Origin: Planctomycetia bacterium
Lineage (GTDB): Bacteria; Planctomycetota; Planctomycetia; Gemmatales; HRBIN36
DNA length: 64,000 nucleotides
Direction of reading: 5' to 3'
Assembly (NCBI GenBank): GCA_016795155.1
Contig: JAEUIE010000053.1
Location: forward strand, 1-64,000
Positions 43,858-52,151 of the stretch are shown piece after piece. The position numbers and the translations under genes were made by a program. How positions within the stretch are numbered: position 1 is the stretch's first letter; each line of letters starts with the position of its first letter. Under the pieces are notes generated by a model that was not told where the DNA came from, did no database searches, and was given only the letters and a program-made list of their open reading frames with translations.

Positions 43858-44936
43858 GATTCTCCCGTTCTATTGCACTGCTGGTTTGCTGGTGCTTCAC
43901 TGGCTTCGCATTCGCCGACGATACCTTTGCCGGCATTGCCAGAGAAGTGAATCAGAAGATGGTCAAGATTTACGGGGCAGGTGGCTATCGTGGCGTGAAT
44001 GCCTACTGCACCGGCGTAGTAATCTCGCCCGATGGATACATCCTGACGGTCTATTCCCCCACCCTCGATACGCAGAATCTGCGCGTGCATCTGTACGATG
44101 GCACGCGTCATACCGCTGAACTGGTCGCGGCAGAACCACAACTCGATGTTGCCCTACTTCGCATCAAGGAACGGGAGTCATTCAAGGAACAGCCTTTACC
44201 TCACTATGACCTCTCCAAGCCCGCGCCACTGGCTCAGCCGGGCGATTGGGTGCTGGCGTTCTCGAACCAGTTTGAAGTAGCGGTGCGCGATGAACCGGTT
44301 TCCGTGCTACGGGGTGTCGTTGCCGCGGTCGTTCCTTTTGCTGGCAGACGAGGCATCACAGAAGCGAATTATAAAGGCATGGCTTACATCGTCGATGCCA
44401 TCACCAACAACCCCGGCGCCAACGGCGGCCTGCTCACTACCAGGCAGGGCGAACCACTCGGATTGATTGGCAAGGAACTGAAAAACACGCTTACCGAAAC
44501 CTGGGTCAACTATGCCATGCCACTCGCTCCCCTGGCCGATTTCGCCCAGAAAGCCATGAAAGGGCAATACAAACGCCAGGTTCGCAATGAAGATACAGTA
44601 ATCGAAGATAAGAAAGCCTATCATGGCATCACCCTCATCACAGATGTGCTCGACCGTACGCCGCCTTACATTGAAGACATCATTCCCGGTTCGCCTGCTG
44701 CCCAGGCTGGTCTTCGCATCAACGATCTGATCATCTTTGTTCGAGCTCCCCGGGCTGATGTTCCGGAAGAACTCGAAGAACGCCTGATCTCCAGTTGTAA
44801 GACCTTTAAGGAAGTCATGGCGCCAATATCGCCCGGCACCAGAATCGGGCTGGTCGTGCGCCGTGATGGACAACTCGTTACGTTTGAATTGACACTGGGT
44901 AAACCACTGCAACCTGTTACTCCTGCCAAGAAATAA
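43854..44936 (+). CDS. S1C-like pseudoprotease
   Basis: A 360-residue exported protein clearly homologous in layout to the protease upstream, but lacking two catalytic residues. In G-Y-I-L-T-V-Y-S the expected His is Ser68, and in N-P-G-A-N-G-G the nucleophile is Asn190. Asp98 in Q-L-D-V-A remains. A C-terminal PDZ-like domain covers about 250-350 (P-G-S-P-A-A-Q-A-G-L-R). The frame is intact and the start overlaps the active protease (ATGA). It probably acts as a regulator or substrate adaptor of the active enzyme (inference). Confidence 0.9.
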   Translation: MRFSRSIALLVCWCFTGFAFADDTFAGIAREVNQKMVKIYGAGGYRGVNAYCTGVVISPDGYILTVYSPTLDTQNLRVHLYDGTRHTAELVAAEPQLDVALLRIKERESFKEQPLPHYDLSKPAPLAQPGDWVLAFSNQFEVAVRDEPVSVLRGVVAAVVPFAGRRGITEANYKGMAYIVDAITNNPGANGGLLTTRQGEPLGLIGKELKNTLTETWVNYAMPLAPLADFAQKAMKGQYKRQVRNEDTVIEDKKAYHGITLITDVLDRTPPYIEDIIPGSPAAQAGLRINDLIIFVRAPRADVPEELEERLISSCKTFKEVMAPISPGTRIGLVVRRDGQLVTFELTLGKPLQPVTPAKK

Positions 44937-44939
44937 TTG

Positions 44940-46082
44940 ATGAATAGATACCTTTCCATTGATGTGCTGCGTGGCGTCATCATGATCATCATGGCGCTTG
45001 ATCACGTCATCGGCGCTATCGCAGTTCATCCTGCTCCTGAAATCTCGCTGCCAGGCAGTTTCTACTTCAAAGGCTACACCAGCGACGCTCAGCAATGGAG
45101 CAGACTGCTGACACATTTGTGTGCACCCGGCTTTCAGCTTCTGGCAGGCATGGGCCTGGCCATTTCAGTGGTTCGAGCAACGAAGGCCGGAACCAGTCAG
45201 GGGAAAATAACTCTCGATCTTCTGATACGGGGTGTCGTACTCATTCTTGCCGATTTCATCATCATGTATCCGATTTTTAAAGTCACCATCTTTTTCATGG
45301 TGCTTGCCTGCATCGGTTCCTGCACACTATGTTTCCTCGTGCTGCGCTGGCTACCACGCGACCTCATTGGCATTGTGGGTCTCGCCATCATTTTCCTGGC
45401 GCCGGTCTACGGCCCAACAGCTTTTACACAGCTTACTGGCGAAAGATACCTGCTTGATATCTGGACTAAGGTTGGATTTGGTAAGGGTAGTTTAGGCATT
45501 TTCTATCCCATCCTGCCCTGGCTTGGCATCTTTGCCGTGGGCTGGTGGATGGGACTCAAACTGTTCGAACAACCTGCTGAAGCTTCCGTTACACGTTCTG
45601 CCCGCATGTTTACTTACACAGGGCTGGCTTGCGTCATTCTTGGTATGGTTCTGCGTATGTCAGGCTGGACCTATGCCGAAGCTTTGCCACTCAATGGCGC
45701 TGATAACATGCAGCCTGCATTCTGGCAGTTTACCAAGTATCCGCCATCTATTGTCTTCATGACCTTGACCGTTGGAATACTGCTGATGTTGCTGGGACTG
45801 TTCCGCTGGCTGCTTGACGGTCCAGACAAGACTATTCCACTCTGGGCCAATGTGGTGGCAGTGTATGGCAGAACGGCTTTCTTCTATTTCATTGCACACT
45901 TCTACCTGATCGGTGTCATTGCTCTCTTCCTGGGACAGGAAGGTGTGACTAACCCCGATTTAAAACTCTCCTTCGGCATGGCGTACTTTATCTGGATTGT
46001 CGTGCTCTTCATTATGTTCCCGCTCTGTTACTTCTACGATCGTCTACGCCAGCGTTATCGCAAGGTTCTCCGTTATTTTTAG
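44940..46082 (+). CDS. DUF1624 / heparan N-acetyltransferase-like membrane protein
   Basis: A 380-residue polytopic membrane protein with about ten hydrophobic helices. The N-terminal signature R-Y-L-S-I-D-V-L-R-G-V-I-M-I-x-M-A-L-D-H is that of DUF1624 and the heparan-alpha-glucosaminide N-acetyltransferase superfamily. Members move acetyl groups across membranes onto sugars. It begins four bases after the pseudoprotease gene (ATG 44940; TTG 44937 is also in frame). In this cluster it may acetylate an envelope glycan recognised by the NPCBM protein (inference). Confidence 0.9.
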   Translation: MNRYLSIDVLRGVIMIIMALDHVIGAIAVHPAPEISLPGSFYFKGYTSDAQQWSRLLTHLCAPGFQLLAGMGLAISVVRATKAGTSQGKITLDLLIRGVVLILADFIIMYPIFKVTIFFMVLACIGSCTLCFLVLRWLPRDLIGIVGLAIIFLAPVYGPTAFTQLTGERYLLDIWTKVGFGKGSLGIFYPILPWLGIFAVGWWMGLKLFEQPAEASVTRSARMFTYTGLACVILGMVLRMSGWTYAEALPLNGADNMQPAFWQFTKYPPSIVFMTLTVGILLMLLGLFRWLLDGPDKTIPLWANVVAVYGRTAFFYFIAHFYLIGVIALFLGQEGVTNPDLKLSFGMAYFIWIVVLFIMFPLCYFYDRLRQRYRKVLRYF

Positions 46083-46087
46083 CGAGT

Positions 46088-48145
46088 ATGGATATGTCTG
46101 CATGGATTTGCCTGACACTCTGTTTGCTGCAGCCACCCGCAGGCGATGTGCATGCTGAACTGGAAGCTGCAACCCGGAAAGCACTCTCCCAGATCGCTCC
46201 TACCGTAGTGCAGGTACGTACCGTAGGTGGAGCTGAATTCATCGGCAAGCGAGAAGGCACGGTGCAGCGCGGCACCGGTCCCACCACTGGTACCATTGTC
46301 AGTGCCGACGGTTACATTCTTTCCAGTTCCTTTAATTTCGCCAACAAGCCTGCTGCCATCACGGTCATGATTCCCGGCAGAAAGGATCCATTGGCAGCCA
46401 AAGTGATTGCCGAAGACCAGACACGTATGCTGACACTGCTCAAGGTTGAAGCCACAGGATTGCCTGTTCCCGCAGTTGCTCCACAGAAAGAACTGAAAAT
46501 CGGCCAATGGGCCATGGCCGTCGGACGAACCTGGAGCGATTCACAAAACACCATGCCCAGCGCCAGCGTCGGCATCATCAGCGCTCTTGACCGCGTCTGG
46601 GGCAAGGCGCTGCAGACTGATGCCAAGGTATCACCCGTCAATTACGGCGGACCGCTAGTTGATCTGCAGGGGCGTGTCATCGGCATCCTGGTGCCTCTTG
46701 CTCCACGAGGCGAATCAGAAACTGCCGGAGTGGAATGGTACGATTCAGGCATCGGTTTTGCCGTGCCTTTCGATGATGTGCAAGCCGTGTTGCCCAAACT
46801 GAAGCAGGGCAAAACACTGCAAAAGGGCCGCATGGGCGTCATCATGAAAAACGAAGACCCCATCATGACCGAAAGTGAAATCACCAGCGTGACCCTTGAA
46901 TCGCCCGCGAGCAAGCTCGGCATCAAGCCAGGCGATAAGATTGTGAGTGTCGATGGCAAGCCGATCAAGAACCAGGCTCAGTTCCTGCACGCCATGGGGC
47001 CGAAGTACGAAGGCGATACCATTTCACTGAAAATCAAACGAGGTGAGGAGATACTCTCTTTTGAATCAGTGACCCTGGCTGGCCAGCCTGCCAGCCATGT
47101 GCATGCATATCTCGGCATTCTGCCGGTGCGTGATGACAATGAAAACGGTGTACTGGTAAGGTATGTCTATCCTGAATCGCCCGCCGCGAAAGCCGGCATT
47201 GAACCAGGCGACCGCATCATGCGCATGGATAACGTTCCCATCAGCGATCGTAACTTGCTCCTGGCCCTGATGAACCGCATGCTTCCAGGCATGCAGACAA
47301 AACTGGTGGTGAAGAAGCCCAAAGAATCAAAAACGCTCACAGTGGCTTTGGCATCTCTCGATGATGCATTGCCAGTGGGCGAACTGCCAGTAGGCACCGC
47401 AAAAAAAGCATTGGAACAACGAAAACCATTGCCTGGCGAGTCACCTGCGCCAGGCAAAGCTCCGAGCAAACGGCCAGCCGAGAAAGCCCCTCCCTCAAAA
47501 ACCGTACCTGCAGCGAAACCGAAAACCGGCTACTACGAAGTGAACGACACCACCAGTGGCCGCTCCAGTTGGTATTACGTTCCGGAAGATTACGATCCCA
47601 ATATCTCGTACGGGGTGGTGCTCTGGCTGCATCCAGCGGGCGACGCCATGATGGAAGGTATGCTTTCCGTCTGGAAGCCGATCTGCAACCAGCATCATCT
47701 GATACTCATGGCGCCACGCGCCGAAAACCAGCAGGGCTGGATGACCAGCGAATCTGATCAAATTCAATCGGAACTACGTGCACTGCTGAATCAGTACACG
47801 ATAGACAGACAGCGCATCGTCGCGCATGGCCTGCGGCAGGGTGCTCAGTTTGCCCTCTATATGGGCTTTGATGCCCGGGAAATGATCCGTGGCGTGGCTT
47901 CCGTAGGAGGCAGCCTCGCTCAGCCTCCCAAGGAAAATGTTGATCAGCAAAGGCTCAGCTTCTTCCTGGTGGCAGGCGAACGGGATCCGCAGATCGAAGC
48001 TATCCGGGCGGTGCCGGGGAAACTGAAAGAGAATCGTTACCCGGTCAATTACTTCGAATTAACCGGGCAGGGGAACGGCTATATCACCGATGTGAATGTC
48101 TTCGAGCAGTTGATCCACTGGATCATTGGTCTCGATCGCCTTTAA
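46088..48145 (+). CDS. Double pseudoenzyme: S1C-like, two PDZ, hydrolase-like
   Basis: A 685-residue exported protein. Residues 25-235 form a trypsin-like fold in which the His position is Phe82, the Asp position Met114 and the Ser position Tyr186 (S-P-V-N-Y-G-G-P). Two PDZ-like domains follow (about 245-335 and 340-415, each with S-P-A-A/S-K-x-G-I-x-P-G-D). A Pro/Lys-rich linker (440-480) leads to an alpha/beta-hydrolase domain (482-685) with L-W-L-H-P-A-G-D. Its nucleophile elbow reads G-L-R-Q-G: Arg583 stands where Ser is expected. The frame is intact. It most likely binds substrates or partners rather than catalysing. The stop overlaps the convergent gene by four bases. Confidence 0.9.
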   Translation: MDMSAWICLTLCLLQPPAGDVHAELEAATRKALSQIAPTVVQVRTVGGAEFIGKREGTVQRGTGPTTGTIVSADGYILSSSFNFANKPAAITVMIPGRKDPLAAKVIAEDQTRMLTLLKVEATGLPVPAVAPQKELKIGQWAMAVGRTWSDSQNTMPSASVGIISALDRVWGKALQTDAKVSPVNYGGPLVDLQGRVIGILVPLAPRGESETAGVEWYDSGIGFAVPFDDVQAVLPKLKQGKTLQKGRMGVIMKNEDPIMTESEITSVTLESPASKLGIKPGDKIVSVDGKPIKNQAQFLHAMGPKYEGDTISLKIKRGEEILSFESVTLAGQPASHVHAYLGILPVRDDNENGVLVRYVYPESPAAKAGIEPGDRIMRMDNVPISDRNLLLALMNRMLPGMQTKLVVKKPKESKTLTVALASLDDALPVGELPVGTAKKALEQRKPLPGESPAPGKAPSKRPAEKAPPSKTVPAAKPKTGYYEVNDTTSGRSSWYYVPEDYDPNISYGVVLWLHPAGDAMMEGMLSVWKPICNQHHLILMAPRAENQQGWMTSESDQIQSELRALLNQYTIDRQRIVAHGLRQGAQFALYMGFDAREMIRGVASVGGSLAQPPKENVDQQRLSFFLVAGERDPQIEAIRAVPGKLKENRYPVNYFELTGQGNGYITDVNVFEQLIHWIIGLDRL

Positions 48146-48882
48146 CTCTTCTTGCGTGTTCGTCCCACTTTCGGAATCCGTTTCGTCTTCATTTTGGGAT
48201 TCATTGCTCGGACTACGAAATACGCAACTTGAGCTAGCGAAGTCAGTGTGGCAGCTACATACGTCATGGCCGCTGCCTCCAATACTTTGCCCATCACCTT
48301 GTCTTCATCTTCCCCGACGAGTCCAGCGAGGATCAGGTTCTCCCGGCCACGGCGTGTGGCATTGAATTCCACAGGCAGGTTGAGCAGTTGAAACAACACC
48401 GTAATGGAAAACGCAGCGATGCCTGCAATCAGTATCCATTTGCCCAGCACCTGCTCACTGGCACTAAGCCCCAGCCCCGCCAGGATCATTGCAATACCTG
48501 TGGTAGAACCGAAACCCGCGAGCGGGACAATGAGGTTGCGAATACCGAGAAACGGATAGTTCATACCATCCTGAATCGCATGCCCTGCTTCATGGCAGGC
48601 AACTCCCAGTGCAGCGAGCGATTTGCCTTCATACACTTCCGACGATAAACGCAGTACCTTGCCTCGTGGATCATAATGATCCGACAACTTACCTTCCACT
48701 TCCTCCACAGTCGCTATAACACCTGCCTGCTTGAGCACCCGTTCCGCTGCTTCAGCACCAGTCAAACCGCAACGGGCCATCACTTTCTGGCCTTCAGCGA
48801 AATTCGTTTTCACCCGCCAGGCAGCCCATGCTGAAAGTAAGAGTGCAGGCGCCAGGAAATAAAGGTACTGCAGATCATTCAT
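48142..48882 (-). CDS. YugP-type zinc metallopeptidase
   Basis: A 246-residue membrane metallopeptidase. An N-terminal helix (L-Y-F-L-A-P-A-L-L-L-S-A-W) is followed by the catalytic H-E-A-G-H (97-101), which matches the H-E-x-x-H zinc motif. Two or three further helices are present (about 115-175 and 205-230), with E-F-N-A-T-R-R in between, a signature of the family. The tail is Lys/Arg-rich. It is predicted to act at the cytoplasmic membrane; substrates are unknown. It is convergent with the preceding gene, sharing four bases. Confidence 0.92.
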   Translation of the reverse strand: MNDLQYLYFLAPALLLSAWAAWRVKTNFAEGQKVMARCGLTGAEAAERVLKQAGVIATVEEVEGKLSDHYDPRGKVLRLSSEVYEGKSLAALGVACHEAGHAIQDGMNYPFLGIRNLIVPLAGFGSTTGIAMILAGLGLSASEQVLGKWILIAGIAAFSITVLFQLLNLPVEFNATRRGRENLILAGLVGEDEDKVMGKVLEAAAMTYVAATLTSLAQVAYFVVRAMNPKMKTKRIPKVGRTRKKS

Positions 48883-49050
48883 TTCGAAACCTCAACGGTA
48901 TTCTCCTGTCAGCGCAGTTTAGCCAGTTTACAAATTCCGGGGAAAAATCGAAACATCAGACCGCCGAACGCCCCCGTTTCACTACAGCCGTTCAAGTTTG
49001 CGTAGCTTTACAGCCGATAAGAAAGTGGGATACTCTCGGGAGGTGGTAGC

Positions 49051-50670
49051 ATGAAGTCGTATCGTCAAACCAGCGCCTACTGGTTGTCGTGTTTCATGCT
49101 GTGCTTCACATCTATCGGTCTGGCTCAGACGACCTCGCTGGGTACGGTAAGTTTTCCATTGAATAAGCCGAAGGCTCCGGTGGAGTCCGTCACTGACTGG
49201 TCCAAAACAGTCATTCATACTGCCAACACCGCCTGGGCTGAAACCAATGCAGCGCAGCGCGAAAAGCTGCTCAATGCCTGGGCCGAAGCAACACCTTCCC
49301 AGATGGCTTACCTCACACGAGTGCTGCAGCAGAATCAGCCAGCTGAAACCGCTCAAACCATTCAGACATTGAAAGAACTCTTTGGCATCATTCGCCGCAT
49401 CACCTGGCAACCAGCCGATGTGCCTGCCATGCAACGCGTGGTAGCTGCCTGGGTAGTAGTCGTACCGCCATTAGTGAAACGAATTCCTTCAACCGAGCTT
49501 TCCTCCCACCAGCGACGCAATCTGGAACAGGTCCTGCTCGATCTTGCATTACTAAGCCGTGAAGGCCCGTTGGCTTCACCCGTAGCCCGACAAACCTGGC
49601 AAGCTGAAGTCAAGACTCTCGCAACCATGCTTCAGCATTCCAAACATTCTGTGCGACTGGTCGCCTTGAGTGTGCTCGAAGCTCTGGGCAGCGATGCTGC
49701 AGATGCAAAGGAACAGGTAACCAAGGCACTCAACGATAGTGATTGCTTTGTTCGCTGGGTTGCTGTACGAACCGTGCAGGCTCTGGGGCTGACAGAATCC
49801 GCTCGCCAGCAATTAACCAAGCTGGAAAACGATTCCGATTCACAGGTCCGTCAGGCAGTGTTGGCAGCTTTGCAGAAACCTGTTACTGGCAATGATGCAG
49901 CAATGGAACTCAAGAGTGTTCCAACCTCAACAAAAACTGAAGTGGTTCAGCAGTCCGTGGTAACATCGGTGCCTGCGAAACCAGCAGAAAGCTTGACGAA
50001 TGTTGAGACACCGAAGCCTGCACTGACCATCAGGGAAGAGACCAAACTGGAGATTCCCAAGATGGAAGTTCCAGCCAGAATCGAAGTCCCGGCAAAGCTG
50101 GAAATACCCAAGGTCGAAGTCCCTGCGGTTGAATCCAGACCAATGCCTAAGCCAGCCATGAAAGTCGAAACATCGTCACCAGCGAAACCCGCGCCGTTGA
50201 CTGCGCTTCCGGTCCAAAGGCAAATCCCGGTCAGAAAACCAGTAGCTAAAGAACTACCTGCAACCAGTTCGCCAATGTTTGGCCCGGCTCCAACTCCTGT
50301 ATCACAAACATCAACCCGGCCTACAGTTCAGCAGACCGCTGCCGTGGCTCCTGTCAACTCTCCTGCTCCGGTAAAGCCTGCACCGACATCGCTCTGGCTC
50401 TCCAGGCTGCGACAAGGTTCGGTGGAGCAGCAGGTAAACGCTGTCATGGAACTAGGTAAACTGGGTGCATCTGCCAGCGATGCCATTCCAGTGCTGTCTG
50501 AATTCCTGCTGCGAGGCGATGTCGCTGTCCGCCGTGAAATCCCACTGGCTCTGGCCAAAATGGGCAAACCTGCCCGCATGGCAACAGCCGTTCTCGAACG
50601 GGCCTTGCAGGATCAGGATACCGATGTCAAAGTCAACGCCGCACGTGCGTTACTGGAACTTTCCGAATAG
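49051..50670 (+). CDS. Exported HEAT-repeat protein with Pro/Val-rich linker
   Basis: A 539-residue protein with a signal peptide ending in G-L-A-Q. Residues 40-280 form helical repeats of HEAT type (V-R-L-V-A-L-S-V-L-E-A-L-G and V-R-W-V-A-V-R-T-V-Q-A-L-G). A disordered linker (about 285-440) carries an imperfect E-I-P-K-x-E-V-P-A repeat, and a second HEAT block (445-539) ends the protein. Start at ATG 49051 after GGGAGG. HEAT proteins of this kind serve as protein-binding scaffolds. The next gene, a parvulin foldase, follows 80 bp downstream, so a shared envelope role is possible. Confidence 0.82.
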   Translation: MKSYRQTSAYWLSCFMLCFTSIGLAQTTSLGTVSFPLNKPKAPVESVTDWSKTVIHTANTAWAETNAAQREKLLNAWAEATPSQMAYLTRVLQQNQPAETAQTIQTLKELFGIIRRITWQPADVPAMQRVVAAWVVVVPPLVKRIPSTELSSHQRRNLEQVLLDLALLSREGPLASPVARQTWQAEVKTLATMLQHSKHSVRLVALSVLEALGSDAADAKEQVTKALNDSDCFVRWVAVRTVQALGLTESARQQLTKLENDSDSQVRQAVLAALQKPVTGNDAAMELKSVPTSTKTEVVQQSVVTSVPAKPAESLTNVETPKPALTIREETKLEIPKMEVPARIEVPAKLEIPKVEVPAVESRPMPKPAMKVETSSPAKPAPLTALPVQRQIPVRKPVAKELPATSSPMFGPAPTPVSQTSTRPTVQQTAAVAPVNSPAPVKPAPTSLWLSRLRQGSVEQQVNAVMELGKLGASASDAIPVLSEFLLRGDVAVRREIPLALAKMGKPARMATAVLERALQDQDTDVKVNAARALLELSE

Positions 50671-50750
50671 CAAAACTGCTCTCGCCAATTTCGAAAAGAC
50701 CTGCTATCTGGCAGGCGTGAATTGGCTTTGGTTCGTGTCTGGAGTCGGTC

Positions 50751-51677
50751 ATGCGTATAGTTGTGTTACATGGCATGGTGTTGGCTGTTCTGTCGCTGTT
50801 CGCCAGCCAGGTTCAAGCTCAATTGTTCAAAGCCAAACCTATTGCAGTGGTCAATGGCCAGGCGATTGATCGTGATGAATGGGAAGCAGCAGTAAAGCGT
50901 TTGCCGCCTCCACCGCCCAATATCAGTGCCGAGGCGAAAAAAGGCGCTGCCATGCAGGTGCTGGCACTGATGATTGATGATGTTCTGCTTCGACAGTATC
51001 TCAACAAACAGGTTCCACCACCCAGCGCCGCCGATATTCAGCAGAAATTGACACAACTCGAAACAGCACTGCGTGCCAACAAGAAAACACTGGCTGATTA
51101 CTACCGCGAAACAGGGCTCAACGACGAAAAACTCCGCTCCGGCATTTCCGCAGAAACTCAGTGGCAGCTGTTCCTGTCCAAACGCATTTCCCACGATGAC
51201 CTCAAAAAATACTATGAAGACAACAAGGACATGTTCGACGGAGCCAGGATTCGCGTCTCACACATTGTTTATACGATCCCGCCCGGCAATGCTCAGGCTG
51301 AAGCTGCAGGCAAGCAGGCAATGGAAAACGTGAGACTGAATCTTCTCAAAGGCGCTGACTTTGCAGGCTTGGCTAAACAGTATTCACACGACAAGACCAG
51401 CGCTGAACGGGGCGGAGATCTCGGCTGGTTCCCACCACGCAAGGCTGATCCCGATCAGTTCATCCGAACTGCATCCAGCATGAAGAAAGGCGAAGTCAGC
51501 GGACTGGTGCGTACCGATTATGGCTTGCACATCATTCAGGTAGCAGATTTCCAGCCTGGCAAAACCAGCACTTACGATGAAGTCAAGGAATCAGTCAGAG
51601 ATGTGTATGCCGATGAGTTGAAGGTAGCCATCATCCTGCAGCAACGCCGCGACGCCAAGATCGAAATCAATGACTGA
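50751..51677 (+). CDS. Parvulin-type peptidyl-prolyl isomerase (SurA/PrsA-like)
   Basis: A 308-residue exported foldase. The signal peptide (V-L-H-G-M-V-L-A-V-L-S-L-F-A-S) is followed by a SurA N-like helical domain with V-V-N-G-Q-A-I-D-R-D-E-W. The parvulin domain (about 160-265) has the strand R-V-S-H-I-V, the A-x-x-Y-S helix, G-G-D-L-G-W-F and G-L-H-I-I-Q-V. It isomerises prolyl bonds of envelope or secreted proteins. ATG 50751 has GGAG six bases upstream. A hairpin (51753-51774) ends the unit. Confidence 0.93.
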   Translation: MRIVVLHGMVLAVLSLFASQVQAQLFKAKPIAVVNGQAIDRDEWEAAVKRLPPPPPNISAEAKKGAAMQVLALMIDDVLLRQYLNKQVPPPSAADIQQKLTQLETALRANKKTLADYYRETGLNDEKLRSGISAETQWQLFLSKRISHDDLKKYYEDNKDMFDGARIRVSHIVYTIPPGNAQAEAAGKQAMENVRLNLLKGADFAGLAKQYSHDKTSAERGGDLGWFPPRKADPDQFIRTASSMKKGEVSGLVRTDYGLHIIQVADFQPGKTSTYDEVKESVRDVYADELKVAIILQQRRDAKIEIND

Positions 51678-51681
51678 CAGT

Positions 51682-51723
51682 TTGTAGTCATCACTCTCCG
51701 AGTGATGACCCGGCGGTGAACGT
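51682..51723. repeat. REP-like hairpin, copy 1
   Basis: GTCATCACTC (51687-51696) pairs perfectly with GAGTGATGAC (51700-51709) around a TCC loop, and is followed by CCGGCGGTGAACGTC. Related copies occur at 53813-53857 and 55152-55194. It lies directly after the parvulin gene. Confidence 0.8.
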
Positions 51724-51752
51724 CAATCGCGGTTGGTCAAAATGCCAAGCGA

Positions 51753-51774
51753 AGCCCTGATGTTTGTCAGGGCT
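51753..51774 (+). terminator. Hairpin downstream of parvulin gene
   Basis: Perfect 8-bp stem AGCCCTGA (51753-51760) with TCAGGGCT (51767-51774), loop TGTTTG, followed by a moderately T-rich ACTTCATTCTC. It probably ends transcription of the parvulin gene. The remaining 140 bp before yidD contain no gene. Confidence 0.5.
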
Positions 51775-51913
51775 ACTTCATTCTCGGTAATCGTTTCTTA
51801 GACTACAAGGTGCCCACGCATGTGAAGTCATGCTGATGGGTGCCACGGTTTGCGTGTACCTGCGCTCACCGTGCCAATTCACCGCATTGTTAATTTTTGC
51901 GGGCTAACTGAGC

Positions 51914-52141
51914 ATGCGCTGGCTGTCGAACGGGCTATCATTCCTGCTGATTCTTTTAGTACGAGCCTACCAACTCGTACTCAGTCCGATCTTTGGCGGC
52001 CAGTGTCGCTTTTACCCCAGTTGCAGCCGGTACATGATCATGGCTATTCAGAAGCACGGCCCGATTCGTGGCACCGGCAAAGGCCTCTGGCGACTCTGCA
52101 AATGCCATCCCTGGCACCCCGGCGGATTTGATTATCCGTGA
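51914..52141 (+). CDS. yidD: Membrane protein insertion efficiency factor YidD
   Basis: A 75-residue protein matching YidD across its length: an amphipathic N-terminus, Y-Q-L-V-L-S-P, the Cys-rich core C-R-F-Y-P-S-C-S-R-Y and the C-terminal C-H-P-W-H-P-G-G-x-D. YidD assists YidC in membrane protein insertion at the inner membrane. Here it is not next to rpmH, rnpA or yidC, the usual neighbours. Confidence 0.95.
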   Translation: MRWLSNGLSFLLILLVRAYQLVLSPIFGGQCRFYPSCSRYMIMAIQKHGPIRGTGKGLWRLCKCHPWHPGGFDYP

Positions 52142-52151
52142 GATAATTCAG

